A stretch of DNA of 42,043 nt. Origin: Gnetum montanum. Lineage: Eukaryota > Streptophyta > Gnetopsida > Gnetales > Gnetaceae. Shown here in pieces: positions 21,811 through 32,349 of the stretch. Numbering within the stretch: position 1 is the first letter of the stretch; each line of letters opens with the position of its first letter. The position numbers and the translations under genes are program-made. The notes under the pieces are model-generated. The model searched no databases. It was not told where the DNA came from and was given only the letters and a program-made list of their open reading frames with translations. The DNA lies in contig MNCI01036254.1 of the NCBI GenBank assembly GCA_015680685.1, forward strand, positions 1-42,043, written 5' to 3'.

Positions 21811-23769
21811 AGAATTAGCATTTTATGTGTAACTTATATCACTTTGATACCTTGTCTCATTAATTAGTTACACTTAGGCTAAGTTGTGATCATGGTAGAT
21901 TGATTATTTTATTGTATTGGCTACTCGAGTATGTTGGTGAGGTTTAACTTAGATAAATTTATTATATTTAATATTATTTTATTAGTTAAACCATGTGGGA
22001 GTCAGAAAAATTTCAAAAACTTTTCCATCAAAAACCATTAGTTTGTGGCCCCCACGATGTAAAGCTCACCTCTGGCAGCTATAGGGTTGAAGAATGCACA
22101 AGAGGCTTGTAAGATATGGGCTCTAGAAGGCTCTTAGCTCTAAAAAATTGTAAAAACTTCCTTGGCATTTGAGTGCGAATGTGAAAAATGGCTAAATTTC
22201 ATTATGTATTTATAGTATTCTTATGCTATGTTGATGGGGATGCGTCCCGTAGCCAAAAACCAAAATTTTTCATCATTAAAAACTAAGTAAAAAAATTTTT
22301 TGAATGAAATTGAAGTCTAGAGGAACCTAGAAAATCCAAGAATAATGAGGAATGCTTGAAAAGGGCTTGGAATATGTGGCAAATGGAGATTTCCTCGGAG
22401 ATTTATGTGTCAAGGAATGCAAAAATTAGATGCATCATAGAGGAAAACATAAAGTTTGAAAGAAAAATGATTAAGGAATAAGGATTTTAACCATCCCAAC
22501 CAAGGAGTATGCAAGTGAGTCCTCCCCATAGCAAGCTCATGCCCTTAATACCATTACATGCTCTCAAACCAAAGAGTCCATGGGCCCCAAGGATGATTTA
22601 TGGTTATGGATCGTTAAAAACCAAATCACCATAGAAATCATCAAATAATTTTGATCATTTATCAAATGAATCCATCAAGACATTCATGAGAAGAGACAGT
22701 GAGATGGTACATGAAAAGAATAGGTGAAAGAGAGAGAGTATGGAATGGAGTTTAACATGTTGATCACACGAAGTCCCTTATGAAAGATGTGTTTAGTATG
22801 ACTTAAGAACTTCCTTCCTTAGTCCAAATCAAGACCATCCACTTCCAATGACTTCGCATTGATACATTAGACCAGTCCAAATCAAGACCATCCACTTCCA
22901 ATGACTTCGCATTGATACATTAGACCAGTCCAAATCAAGACCATCCACTTCCAATGACTTCGCATTGATACATTAGACCATTCCACCCTCCAAGGTACAA
23001 GAACATCCCCCACAGACCACTCACCATTCCAAAGAAAGAAGAAAAAAGAAATAGGAAGTGAAAAGGACCTTAGTTAAATGGGTGTCATCAGGCATGGGTA
23101 ACATGTCTTTCTAGCCTCATAACCAATGCTTGTAGCCCATTATTGTGTCTAAGGGATGTGCTTTGAATTCCCATTGTTGTTTTTTTTTTCTTTTCAAATG
23201 GGAACCACATCATGTAAAGACATTGCTTCTTGTTTATTAGTTAATGGAGGAATGGAGATCCATGGAAATACTCATCTCACCCTAGATGGTAGGGAGGTAC
23301 AAAAGTGACAAATCTCCTTTAAGTCACACCCTTATTCATCCACTTACTTTGTACCAAGTTTGAAAAGTACCAAGGTCACCAATTCATTATAAGTTCTTAT
23401 TATGAAGGGACCTCATATTTCCAAAGCAAGGAAACATCGTAGAGTTTTGTGGAGTGGTGGATGACATGGAGTCACTTCCTATTATCATGAGAAGAATCGA
23501 TGTTCCATTAGTAAACATCAAAATTCTAAAATGAAATCCAATAATTTTCAATCAAATAATCAATAAAGTTACAAATCACCATCAATTAGTAGCTATATTT
23601 GGCACCAAATTCCTGGTGGCAATAAAGAATAAAGAAGAACATATGAAAAACTCAAACATAGAAAAAAATATAAAATACCCAAGAAAATGGAAAATGTAGT
23701 AAAGAAGATGTAAAAAAAAAGTTCAAACTACATTTATTAGTTCTTGATTCAAGATGGGGCATCTCCCTC
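21811..23769 (-). other. 3' untranslated region of the composite element, copy A
   Basis: No coding frame. It shares with 28391-30480 the blocks CCTCCCCATAGCAAGCTCAT (22507; relative at 29297) and GGCATGGGTAACATGTCTTT (23091; relative at 29779). It also shares the right-end block GGCATCTCCCTCATG at 23757 (relative at 30478). It contains the 53-bp tandem repeat at 22821-22979. Confidence 0.6.
22821..22979. repeat. three identical 53-bp tandem units
   Basis: Units start at 22821, 22874 and 22927, each beginning AGTCCAAATCAAGACCATCC and ending ACATTAGACC. The three are identical base for base, unlike every other repeat in the window, so the array formed recently or is an assembly product. The duplicated region near 29600 carries only a single diverged relative. 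Confidence 0.95.
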
Positions 23770-23785
23770 ATGACTAAGCTTATAA

Positions 23786-24530
23786 ATGAAACAAGACCTA
23801 ATAAGTGGGTTGGATGTTTCCATGAATTTTTGAAATGGTTTTGTATTCACATTTTCAAGCCACTAGGTGCCTTTAGGTTTAATGGTTCTTGTATGAACTT
23901 GGTTTTACACACATACTTGTTCCTTAAGTTTGTTTTGGATTGCTATAGGGATTGTATTAATACTTTGAACTTTTGGCCCACAATTGCATCCTTTATTATT
24001 CTTAGGAATGCATGGAAATTTTTTTCTCTCCACAATGATAGGTTCATGCTTTATGGCTTATGTTGGAGTAATGATGGCTATTGTCTTTTGGGTATGATTA
24101 GTAGATATTATTTTTAAGAGGAAGGATGTTGCACCAGCTTAGCCTTGTGCTAGTTTTGATGAGCCAGTAGGTCTACAAGTTTTATTCACATGTGAGGAAG
24201 CTATCCTAAAGAAGGACATTTTTGAGACTTTGTTTGAGATCTACTAATATTATAATTTACTTGTATGTTCACAGCACAAGTGGCATTCTTTTTTTGAGGT
24301 TGCTGTGCCAACCCTTCCTATGTTATTAGCATCGACATACATTGGAATTAAGTATGAGAATATTGAGGATGTGACAAAGGATAAGAGCTACAAGGTGGTG
24401 ATCCCACAAGAGATGTGGCACGTTGATGATATTCAAGAGAGTGATAGTAGTAATTTGAGGCAAAGGAAGTAGAACCATTTGGAGAACCAAGTTGTTGAAC
24501 ATGGTATTCATAATAATTTAGCTAGCAATA
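23786..24530 (+). pseudogene. fragment of an unidentified multi-pass membrane protein
   Basis: Not recognised. One plus-strand frame (codons starting at 23786) stays protein-like for about 240 codons, broken by about eight stops, all explicable as TGG to TGA, CAG to TAG or CAA to TAA. It encodes strongly hydrophobic segments (FWIAIGIVLIL at about 23936; FMAYVGVMMAIVFWV at about 24050-24095). A polar region follows: FKRKDVAPA at 24113, DEPVGLQVLFTCEEAILKKD at 24158, FFEVAVPTLPMLLASTYIGI at 24290, and a charged tail (DVTKDKSYKVVIPQEMWHVD at 24368). It lies antisense inside the composite element, between the second gag and the end-of-coding block at 23757. It may be a captured host gene fragment, an antisense ORF of the element or an unrelated insertion. 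Confidence 0.5.
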
Positions 24531-24539
24531 AGGGTATTG

Positions 24540-25700
24540 CTAGTTTATTGATAAACTTTCCCCCGATTGTGGGTTTTATCATTGTGATTTATAGTAGTTT
24601 TGTTGATGATAAGAATTCCCATTGGAATAGTACAATTGGTAGTAGGACTGTCTATAATTACCTTGTGAGTAAGGTAATATCCTAGATATTCTCTTTTGTA
24701 TAGACTTGGAATTCAAAGCAAAAGCCCCAAACTCTTGTAGATGTAACATAACTAGGAAATAAACCTTTGGATATTCATATTGGTAGATGTCACATCCATA
24801 ATCCTCTTTTTTATTTGAGTTTGTAACCTCTTCTACTATAGCTATTTTTCCTTTTTGATGATAAGTTTTCCTACTTGTTTCTTTGTTCTTTTTCCTCTTC
24901 TTGTTTTGGTCACTTAATCCCTTTTGTGTTACCCTCTCCTCTATGGTTTCCAAGTAGGTTGTAACTTTTTCATTCATCAACTCCCACATATTATCTATCC
25001 TTGCTTCAAGCTTAGTGATCAACTTTTGTATTGGCAAAGTTTGTTGTGAAATCAACTCATCAAGAGCTACTTCTTTTTCCTAATCATAAATATGGACCTC
25101 CTTCTATTGAAGAGTTGGATCCTAGTTATGTTCCTCTACATTTTCATGACATTGATTTTTATATAAATTTTCATGACATGGAAGGCTTGTAAATGATGTT
25201 GTGGATCAGAATTATAGGCTCCCCTAAATTTAGAAAGGTCGCTCATATCAAGCTATTTGATGCAACTTTCCCTTTGATGCCTATGAGGTATTTGAACTAC
25301 CTCCCTAATCTGCATCATGCTCCTAGTAGCCAATAGGGGTTTATTATCATCAAACATGTCATGGTGATAATCTCTATTTTTATTTGTCTAATAATGATGA
25401 TCTTATCTATGCTTACTTTGATGTCTTTCATCTTTTCCTTATATTCTATTTCTATCTTCATCTTGACCCCTTAGTGGAGCTCTATCTCTATACCTACATT
25501 CATCTTCGTTAGAACTAAATTAATTATAAACTTGTCCTTAAGTATAAAAAAATTGAGGATAGAGTTGCTTACAAAATTAGAAGGTTTATTTACATGACAT
25601 TTATTTTTATATACATGACTCTCAGATGCTATAGTGGATTTTACAAAAATTGACACATTTCATGACATGACAACTTTAACAAAAAAAATCTAGTGAGGCT
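24540..25700 (-). pseudogene. second gag copy of the composite element, internally deleted
   Basis: The gag core start is seen as FRGAYNSDPQHHLQAFH near 25240, matching FECGYNIDPQHHLQSFH in the other copy. The rest of the core is deleted, and the sequence resumes as LPIQKLITKLEARIDNMWEL near 25040. A Lys-rich stretch (KKRKKNKETSRKTYHQKGK) and the zinc-knuckle position follow (YGCDIYQYEYPKVYF near 24790). There, three of the four metal ligands of the CX2CX3HX4C motif are changed to Tyr or Phe. A Tyr/Asn/Gln-rich tail (RQSYYQLYYSNGNSYHQQNY) ends the open piece 24579-25055. Gag would form the particle shell and bind element RNA. Confidence 0.75.
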
Positions 25701-25769
25701 TTATGTAGCCTTATGTGGTTCTAGGTGGTGCATCTTCCATTGGTTGCTTACCCCTATCATCAGGTTTCT

Positions 25770-28390
25770 AAAATTTGTATCTATTCAAGAGTGTCTAAAG
25801 CTTTTCTTCTTCAGGTCTAGGATCATGAATTGTCCATGCTGATGAACCAATATTTAATGGAATTGACACATCCCATGGGCATGACAGCTATGGAAAAATT
25901 TGACTTGATTTGATATACCACACTGCAAACTACCTTCTATTCTTCTTAAATGCTCTAACCTTCTCATGGAGTTCATGATGATTAGTTAATCTTCTAGCCA
26001 GGTTTGCTACTACATCTTTTTGCCCATGGTAGCCAATTTTCACTACTTCTAGTTCAGAGTTTGTCACTTGAAGTTTCTATAAGGCATCTCTTCAATCTAT
26101 AAATCCTTTATCATAAAGTGCATATGTGGCCACTACTTGCTATTCTAGCTCATTTTTGGGCTTGCCTACTATCAACATGGCCAAGTTAGCATAACAAAGG
26201 TTAGCTAATCCCATGTACTCTTTTAGGTTCTCAATCTACAGGTCTTTGTTTTTCACTTTTTCTTGATGGGAAAAGGCATAACTATTGACAATGGATTACT
26301 AATCAAGATTCTATGCCAAAATTGAGCTAATTCTACCCTTCATTATCTATATCTCTTTTTCATTTATCTGCTTGTACATACCCATCAAATCATGGAAGTA
26401 TTCCTTGCGCCCCTCATGTTTCTTTGCCTTGTTTTGCCACATGCTAATTTTAATTGCTAATTTTTTGTTGAATGGTGCATACCTCCTTCATAGAGAGAGT
26501 TTTATTTTCTCTTATGAGGCAAATCATTTCCTAGTTGACCCTCACTAGTTGTTTCCTTAACTGGTGCATGCTCTCCTCTAAGATGTTTTTTTGCTTTTCT
26601 ATAGTGGTCAACCTTATGTTATTAATAGTAAGTTGTTTTTTTCTTCCTCCTATACCATGATAAGTGCCTTAACATGTACATATGTTTGTGCTTCAAACAT
26701 AAAGGCATTCCATACTACTTTCTCCTTCTCTGTTGCCAACTATTTATTTTGTTCAATTAGGCTGTTGATCTGCTCTATTCTAAATTGCTCGATCTAGTTA
26801 GGCATAATGAATTATGTAGGATCTCTACGTTTAGCTCTTAGGGCTATGAGCTCTTCTTGTAGTTTCAGAATTTTTGCCTTTGCATGCTCTACCCTAGTAT
26901 TTTTCATGACCAATTTTCCTTTAGTAGCAATGAACTTAAACTATACTATAGTGACATCACTAAGGATCTCAAAAAGTGTTTTCATGATCTATCCAATTTA
27001 CAATAGTCTATCAAGCACATCCTCATGATTAATAGGAGTCATCAAGGTTCTGGCTAATACTTGAGCATCCCTAGCTCCAATTAGATTTTTTGATGGTACA
27101 ACAAGTACATTGAAAGACTCTTTGATATGATCAGTGATCACCTCTACTACTCCTGCTACATCTTGGTGCTGCATTACCACTACTATGGCTTCTTCTCTAG
27201 CCTCTATCATCACTTGAAATGATGTAGCGTACCTAGAGATTCACTTGTTGGATTGGCTAAAACTATGGGCTAGATGACACTATTGATAACTCTGTATAGA
27301 TTATTCTTCTTCCATATTCCCTAGTTGATTGTTTCTATAATCCACTACAAATGATTTATCAATGAACGATAATCTTATGGTGGTGGTGGTGGAACTTGTT
27401 GTTGTTGCTATTACTGCTACTATTGTTGTTCTTATTCTTGCTCTTGCTTCTTACCATAGTCTTTTCTTGGTGATGTTGGTTTAAGCAACTTAGCATATGA
27501 AGCATTTCAAGCCCTCCTATGAACATCATTGGTGTATTCCAAGATTCTGGCTCACTTGCAAAACTTCCTAATAAGGTAAGAAAATGGAAGTGTTAGCTTC
27601 CCTACCTTTCATTATTTCTTTGAATCACCTCTATATTTTCATGAAGTAGAGTTGTGCAAGACTGGAATTGTGTTTTCCCATCAAAATTGTACTTCCTCTA
27701 GCCATATAAGTTGATATTTGATTGAGTCCTTTTGTTGGGAACAAGTGATAAGTGTCAATTATAAAGTATATTCTTTCTTTTAGAGTTAGCTCATTATATC
27801 CCTTATCTTCTTTACCATAAGCTTGTTTCAACCACAATTTTCTTATTTTAGGATCAGATTAGATGAATAGATGTGCTACCATTTTCCCTCCATTGGGTAT
27901 ATTCAGAGCTTCTACAATTACCTTGATCAAAAATGAAACTGAGACTCCTTCAATGTTGATAGTAGTTCCCTCTTCTTTTTTGTGCCATAACTAATACGTC
28001 TTTCCAAGGTACCATTCACCATTCTGTGATAGTGTTGGCCATAGTAGTAATGCTTGGAGCTGCATCCTTATCACTTGAGGAACAAATTCCATAAACAAGC
28101 CAAAGTTCATCTCCACAATGACTATGGTTAGGATGGATCTTTCTTGGATGGCTTGGAGGTAGTCCAATGACAACGTAAGGCATTGTCCTGGTACTTGTGG
28201 TTCCTTTGCCTATCCTTGGATCGATTTTCCTATATCAAGAGTTTCTTAATGAATGCTAAATTATTGGACTTCCTGCTCCTCATGTTTTGGTTCTTGTCCT
28301 CTAGTTTGGCCTCTACCTTGGCCTCTTGGTTGTTTTCTTACTCCTTGTGAGGGTCCTCCTTGTGCTCCTCCTCTTCTTGGGACCATCTAC
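25770..28390 (-). pseudogene. 3' accessory ORF of the composite element, copy B
   Basis: Better preserved than copy A. Minus-strand order: an Arg/Gly-rich basic N-terminus (GQGRGQTRGQEPKHEEQEVQ near 28310-28255); EMNFGLFMEFVPQVIRMQLQ near 28115; LWLKQAYGKEDKGYNELTLK near 27840; YHLFPTKGLNQISTYMARGS near 27750; a poly-Gln run then five Pro near 27450-27375; VVEVITDHIKESFNVLVVPS near 27160; and a long helical C-terminus ending in a block like that of copy A (MGLANLCYANLAMLIVG near 26210; CPWDVSIP-type block near 25890). The full protein would be about 850 residues. The LFPT...MARGS block resembles the LLPTxH.SEVTRDRA pattern of plant retroelement 3' ORFs; this is a by-eye similarity only. No convincing membrane segment was seen, so 'envelope-like' is not claimed. 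Confidence 0.65.
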
Positions 28391-30480
28391 AATCATTAAG
28401 GTTTATGAATTACTAAGGTATTTCCATGTATTCTTAATGGTTTTATATTCTACGCATACCCTTAGTTTCATTAAGTTCTTAGTTTAATAGAATTGCATTT
28501 TTTTAAAAAATTATACCATAAGTGTTAGGATTCTTATAATACCTCATCATTATTCATTTTATCCTTATGTATGACTCATGGTGATTGTTATGGTTCCCTA
28601 AGATCATTATTTGAATGTTTTGGCATTAACATGTATGATTATTCATTAAAAATTCCAACTTTTTCTTCATACTTATCCTTAAAATACCTTCTAGGCATTA
28701 GAATTTTTTGAAAAATTGGCTCAAATTTTCCTCCCTAGCATCCCCCTCTCCCCATGACTAAGTTGAGCACTCCATGATCAAGTAGGTTTAAAAAGCACAA
28801 AAATTGGAGTGATATTGATCATGTTATGGCTTGGGAAAGCTAGGAGGCCATAGCTCAAATCAAAAAAGAAAATTTGAAAATATCCCTTGGCTCAAATAAT
28901 AAATGGTAAAAAATTTTAAAGTGTCCATTAATATATATAGGTTTTGTGGGACCCAAGATCGAGAATCCAATATTGAAGTTGTAGAAATTTCATTGTTCAT
29001 GAGGGTTTGATGGAAAAAATTGATTTTGTTAGATGTTTAGAAGGTGTTAAGGTGGCTCAAAGGGTTTGGATGATGAAAATATGCTTATTTTTATCAAAAA
29101 ATCATCATTGGAAGTTCATAGAGAAGGAATCTTGGGTTATGAGAGTTCATAAGCAAGGTAAGAAGGGTAGTGAATTCATATTTTAAGAAAAGATAGTGCA
29201 AATAATATGGGAAGTGTGTATTGATGTTTAAAAGGTTCAAGATGGTGATGTGGAATTTCTTGGCAGGTATAAGATACAATAATTATAAAAGTAGGTCCTC
29301 CCAAAAGCAAGCTCCAACCCTTAATGCGCTTATATAACCATGCCTAGAAGTGTCCTTAGGCACTTAAGGAGTTGAATGTAATGCATGCCTATTTAGCAAA
29401 ACACACATGTTAGTACCACCGATTTGGAAAAATGACACTATGTTACACAAAACGACAAGTTATGACTATTCAAATAGTGAGATGAGAGGGATGTAGAAGG
29501 GATTGCAAAAATCAAGACATGAGGTGTCTTACCATAGGCATAATGAATTCTTGTGTTTTATTAGTGATTAAAGTAAGCATTAGCCTTTCTGTCCAAGATT
29601 CAAACCAAGTCTAGACCATATTCAAGCAACATCGCATTGTTTCAGTTCTTGGAAATACAATCATGAGACTATCAATGATGCAAGGAGTATTGTCACTTGG
29701 TGTATTATTCAAGGGAGAATTTTTATGCATGGCACTTTATTTTTATTTTTAGATGTATGAGAAGCTACCTACCTTCTAGCATGGGTAACATGTCTTTCCA
29801 GTGGAACCCCTAGAAATTTATTCTATGCTCTTTCTATTTTTTTTTATCCATGTCAACTATTTAAGATAACACTTATTTTACTCTTACTCCCATTTTTCAT
29901 AAGATCTACAAGGAGTAAAAAATCCAAAAGAGCTCACCATAATAATCCAAAAGAAGCCACAAATCCCCTTGATGTCACACCCTTTTCTTTCCCACTTGGT
30001 TCTTCACTTTTTAGTCTAGGCATAATGATCACAACTTTATTCTTAGTTGTATGATGGAAAAGAATATCATTATGGCCATGGAAAGTGCCTCTTATTAATG
30101 GAATGGATGGATGGATGATGTAGGCTCACTATTCAAAAAATCAATTTCTTATGTTTTGATAACATAGGAAAATCTTCACCTTATTGGACTACATCTTGCC
30201 TTTATTTGTATTGTGCCTTATTAGTAATCAAAATTATTTATGAAGAATTTGAAATAGAGTATAAAATAAATAGAAAATATAGTAAAAATTATGATAGATG
30301 TAACAAATGAAAAATGTTAAAGAATAGAAAAGGTCAAAGAATTAAAAAATGTAAAAAGAATGCCAAAAATTTAAGTGAAGAATATTAAAGAATAAAAAAA
30401 GATTAAAGAATGTGAAAAATGAAAGAAAATTATAAAAAAAAATGCAAAATCACTTATTAATTTTGAAATCAAGATAAGGC
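28391..30480 (-). other. 3' untranslated region of the composite element, copy B
   Basis: No coding frame. It is homologous in order to 21811-23769 (see that entry for shared blocks). The right part (30240-30440) is extremely A-rich on the plus strand, with repeated AAAGAATG motifs, which would be U-rich in the element RNA. Confidence 0.6.
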
Positions 30481-30765
30481 ATCTCCCTCATGCTTAAACT
30501 CATGGATGAGTGTTTAGAAAATGCTCCCTAAATCTCCTAGGTCATACACCGTAGGTGGTTCACATACCATCTTTATTGATTTGACTTTTTTGTTATTATC
30601 CCATGCAATTTTGATGGTAGTTGATTTTTGATTATTTACATCCCTATTTTCTTTTCCCATTGGTGTATGATTATGAGTTAGTGGTCTTGTTTCTCGATTT
30701 TCAGTTGGAGTCATTTTCTTAGATTGGGAATTAGTAAGTAGTGTAGATGTTTTCATGCATGCTTT
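30481..30765 (-). pseudogene. C-terminal tail of the gag-protease ORF, separated by an insertion
   Basis: The open piece 30514-30756 begins MKTSTLLTNSQSKKMTPTEN. It continues the protease reading frame from 32350, where FSKACMKTSTL is repeated in the duplicated flank. It ends in VCEPPTVYDLGDLGSIF and then meets the end-of-coding block at 30478. So after protease the element passes directly to its 3' end, with no RT or integrase. Confidence 0.65.
30601..30765. repeat. left copy of a 165-bp direct duplication flanking an insertion
   Basis: It starts CCATGCAATTTTGATGG and ends TTTTCATGCATGCTTT. The right copy at 32186-32349 differs by one substitution and one single-base indel (TCTCGATTTTC versus TCTTGATTTC). 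The sequence is part of the element's protease region, so it is target DNA rather than insert DNA. Confidence 0.95.
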
Positions 30766-30772
30766 TCTTAGT

Positions 30773-31083
30773 AAGCGCAGATCTTGAAGCTACGTGCTTC
30801 TCTTATGTCAGCCTCCTTTTATCGTGTTTAGCATTATCATCGTTGCAATCCGTCTACATCGTTTTCCCCTCGTTTTACAATTCCCCGAATCAGATCGTAG
30901 TACGCAAAGATCTGTAGTCTTCATCGTTTTACTGACCCGTAAGTCCCTGTCTGATCGACAAGACCGTTCAGGGCGCCACGGATTCGCTTTTTCCAGCATA
31001 GCCCTCGCTTGGATCCGTGGTTAAAACTGTATACGCGGAACCTCGATCAGTATTTCTAGCTACCGACGTTTTCTGTCGTTACA
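30773..31083. repeat. 311-bp direct repeat, left copy
   Basis: It starts AAGCGCAGATCTTGAAGC and ends TTTTCTGTCGTTACA. It is collinear without gaps with 31875-32185 (constant offset 1102). Visible differences include CGCCAC/TGCCAC, CGCTTGG/CGCGTGG and ATCAGTATTTCTAGC/ATCGGTATTTCCAGC. Confidence 0.95.
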
Positions 31084-31154
31084 GTTTTTCTCGGCCTCAG
31101 GCAAAGATTCGCAATGCAAGCAAGAGCGCGCATCAGTTTTGTTCAAGGACGAGT

Positions 31155-31470
31155 TTACGCTCTATCACGCATGGCAGCGTAATGAGCGTAATAAGCTCCA
31201 AGATAGTCGAAGGCAGAGTCCAGAGAAGCACAACAGTTCGACACTTTTTCTCGCGGTGCATGAATAACTTGTCTTTACGCTCGTTACGTGGCGGTGCGTA
31301 CCATTGCGTATGTCATCATTAAAGCTAGGCATTGATTACGCTTCGTCACGCGCAGCTGCGTAATGAGAGTAAGTTACACATTATTTACGCTTCATCACGC
31401 GCAGCTGCATAGTGAGCGTAAGTTGCACATTATTTACGCTTTGTTACGCGCAGCTGCGTAGTGAGCGTAA
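31155..31470. repeat. array of 37-nt imperfect palindromes, 49-bp period
   Basis: Units start TTACGCT and end GCGTAA or GAGTAA at 31155-31191, 31275-31312 (eroded), 31336-31372, 31385-31421 and 31434-31470. The last three are spaced exactly 49 bp. Each has arms of about 15 nt (TTACGCTYRTYACGC and GCGTARTGAGCGTAA) around a GCAGCTGC centre and could fold as a stem-loop. The array is followed after 30 bp by the unknown bases, so it may continue. Confidence 0.85.
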
Positions 31471-31499
31471 GACAATTATGAGCCTGTTGTTTTTATACC

Positions 31500-31774
31500 N
31501 NNNNNNNNNNNNNNNNNNNNNNNNNNNNNNNNNNNNNNNNNNNNNNNNNNNNNNNNNNNNNNNNNNNNNNNNNNNNNNNNNNNNNNNNNNNNNNNNNNNN
31601 NNNNNNNNNNNNNNNNNNNNNNNNNNNNNNNNNNNNNNNNNNNNNNNNNNNNNNNNNNNNNNNNNNNNNNNNNNNNNNNNNNNNNNNNNNNNNNNNNNNN
31701 NNNNNNNNNNNNNNNNNNNNNNNNNNNNNNNNNNNNNNNNNNNNNNNNNNNNNNNNNNNNNNNNNNNNNNNNNN
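31500..31774. other. assembly gap (275 unknown bases)
   Basis: A run of N. Long open frames across it are artefacts. Both 311-bp repeats and both 165-bp duplicates lie on opposite sides of this gap, so a joining error could contribute to the apparent structure. Confidence 1.
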
Positions 31775-31874
31775 TGTTTAGACCGTTTTGCTTGTTGTTT
31801 TGTGCTTGTTTCACATCCTGTAATCGGGGACTCCCCAGTGTAATTTCTCATGCAAAATACATATTGTTAAGTCA

Positions 31875-32185
31875 AAGCGCAGATCTTGAAGCTACGTGCT
31901 TCTCTTATGTCAGCCTCCTTTTATCGTGTTTAGCATTATCATCGTTGCAATCCGTCTACATCGTTTTCCCCTCGTTTTACAATTCCCCGAATCAGATCGT
32001 AGTACGCAAAGATCTGTAGTCTTCATCATTTTACTGACCCGTAAGTTCCTGTCTGATCGACAAGACCGTTCAGGGTGCCACGGATTCGCTTTTTCCAGCA
32101 TAGCCCTCGCGTGGATCCGTGGTTAAAACTGTATACGCGGAACCTCGATCGGTATTTCCAGCTGCCGACGTTTTCTGTCGTTACA
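31875..32185. repeat. 311-bp direct repeat, right copy
   Basis: Right partner of 30773-31083. It runs directly into the right copy of the 165-bp target duplication at 32186 with no intervening base. Confidence 0.95.
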
Positions 32186-32349
32186 CCATGCAATTTTGAT
32201 GGTAGTTGATTTTTGATTATTTACATCCCTATTTTCTTTTCCCATTGGTGTATGATTATGAGTTAGTGGTCTTGTTTCTTGATTTCAGTTGGAGTCATTT
32301 TCTTAGATTGGGAATTAGTAAGTAGTGTAGATGTTTTCATGCATGCTTT
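32186..32349. repeat. right copy of the 165-bp direct duplication
   Basis: Partner of 30601-30765. It continues rightward (AGAAAATAGTTGG) into the uninterrupted protease region, which shows this copy is attached to the original target. Confidence 0.95.

Larger units (their letters stand above)
30766..32185. mobile_element. 1.42-kb CpG-rich insertion with internal direct repeats and a gap
   Basis: It interrupts the protease reading frame between two copies of a 165-bp target segment. It contains 311-bp direct repeats at 30773-31083 and 31875-32185 (ungapped, roughly eight differences). The core carries five hairpin units and 275 unknown bases. CpG content is far above the surrounding retroelement. 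The direct repeats lack TG...CA ends and no primer-binding site adjoins them, so a standard LTR element is not supported. Open frames inside it are not protein-like. Confidence 0.75.

Noticed and set aside
25770-28390. Calling the accessory ORF an envelope protein
   Set aside because: Its position fits, but no convincing signal peptide or membrane segment could be seen, so only 'accessory ORF' is supported.
31155-31470. CRISPR-like array
   Set aside because: The spacing is regular, but the intervening 12-bp sequence is also repeated rather than unique, and the context is a plant nuclear genome.
31412-31851. Open frames of 112-143 codons on both strands
   Set aside because: They run through 275 unknown bases; the known ends are not protein-like.
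30794-32126. Two near-identical 76-codon plus-strand frames (30794 and 31896)
   Set aside because: They are the same part of the 311-bp direct repeat read twice; composition and context give no support for a protein.
30773-32185. Small LTR (TRIM-type) retrotransposon
   Set aside because: The 311-bp repeats lack TG...CA termini, a primer-binding site and a polypurine tract, and the flanking duplication is 165 bp instead of 5 bp.
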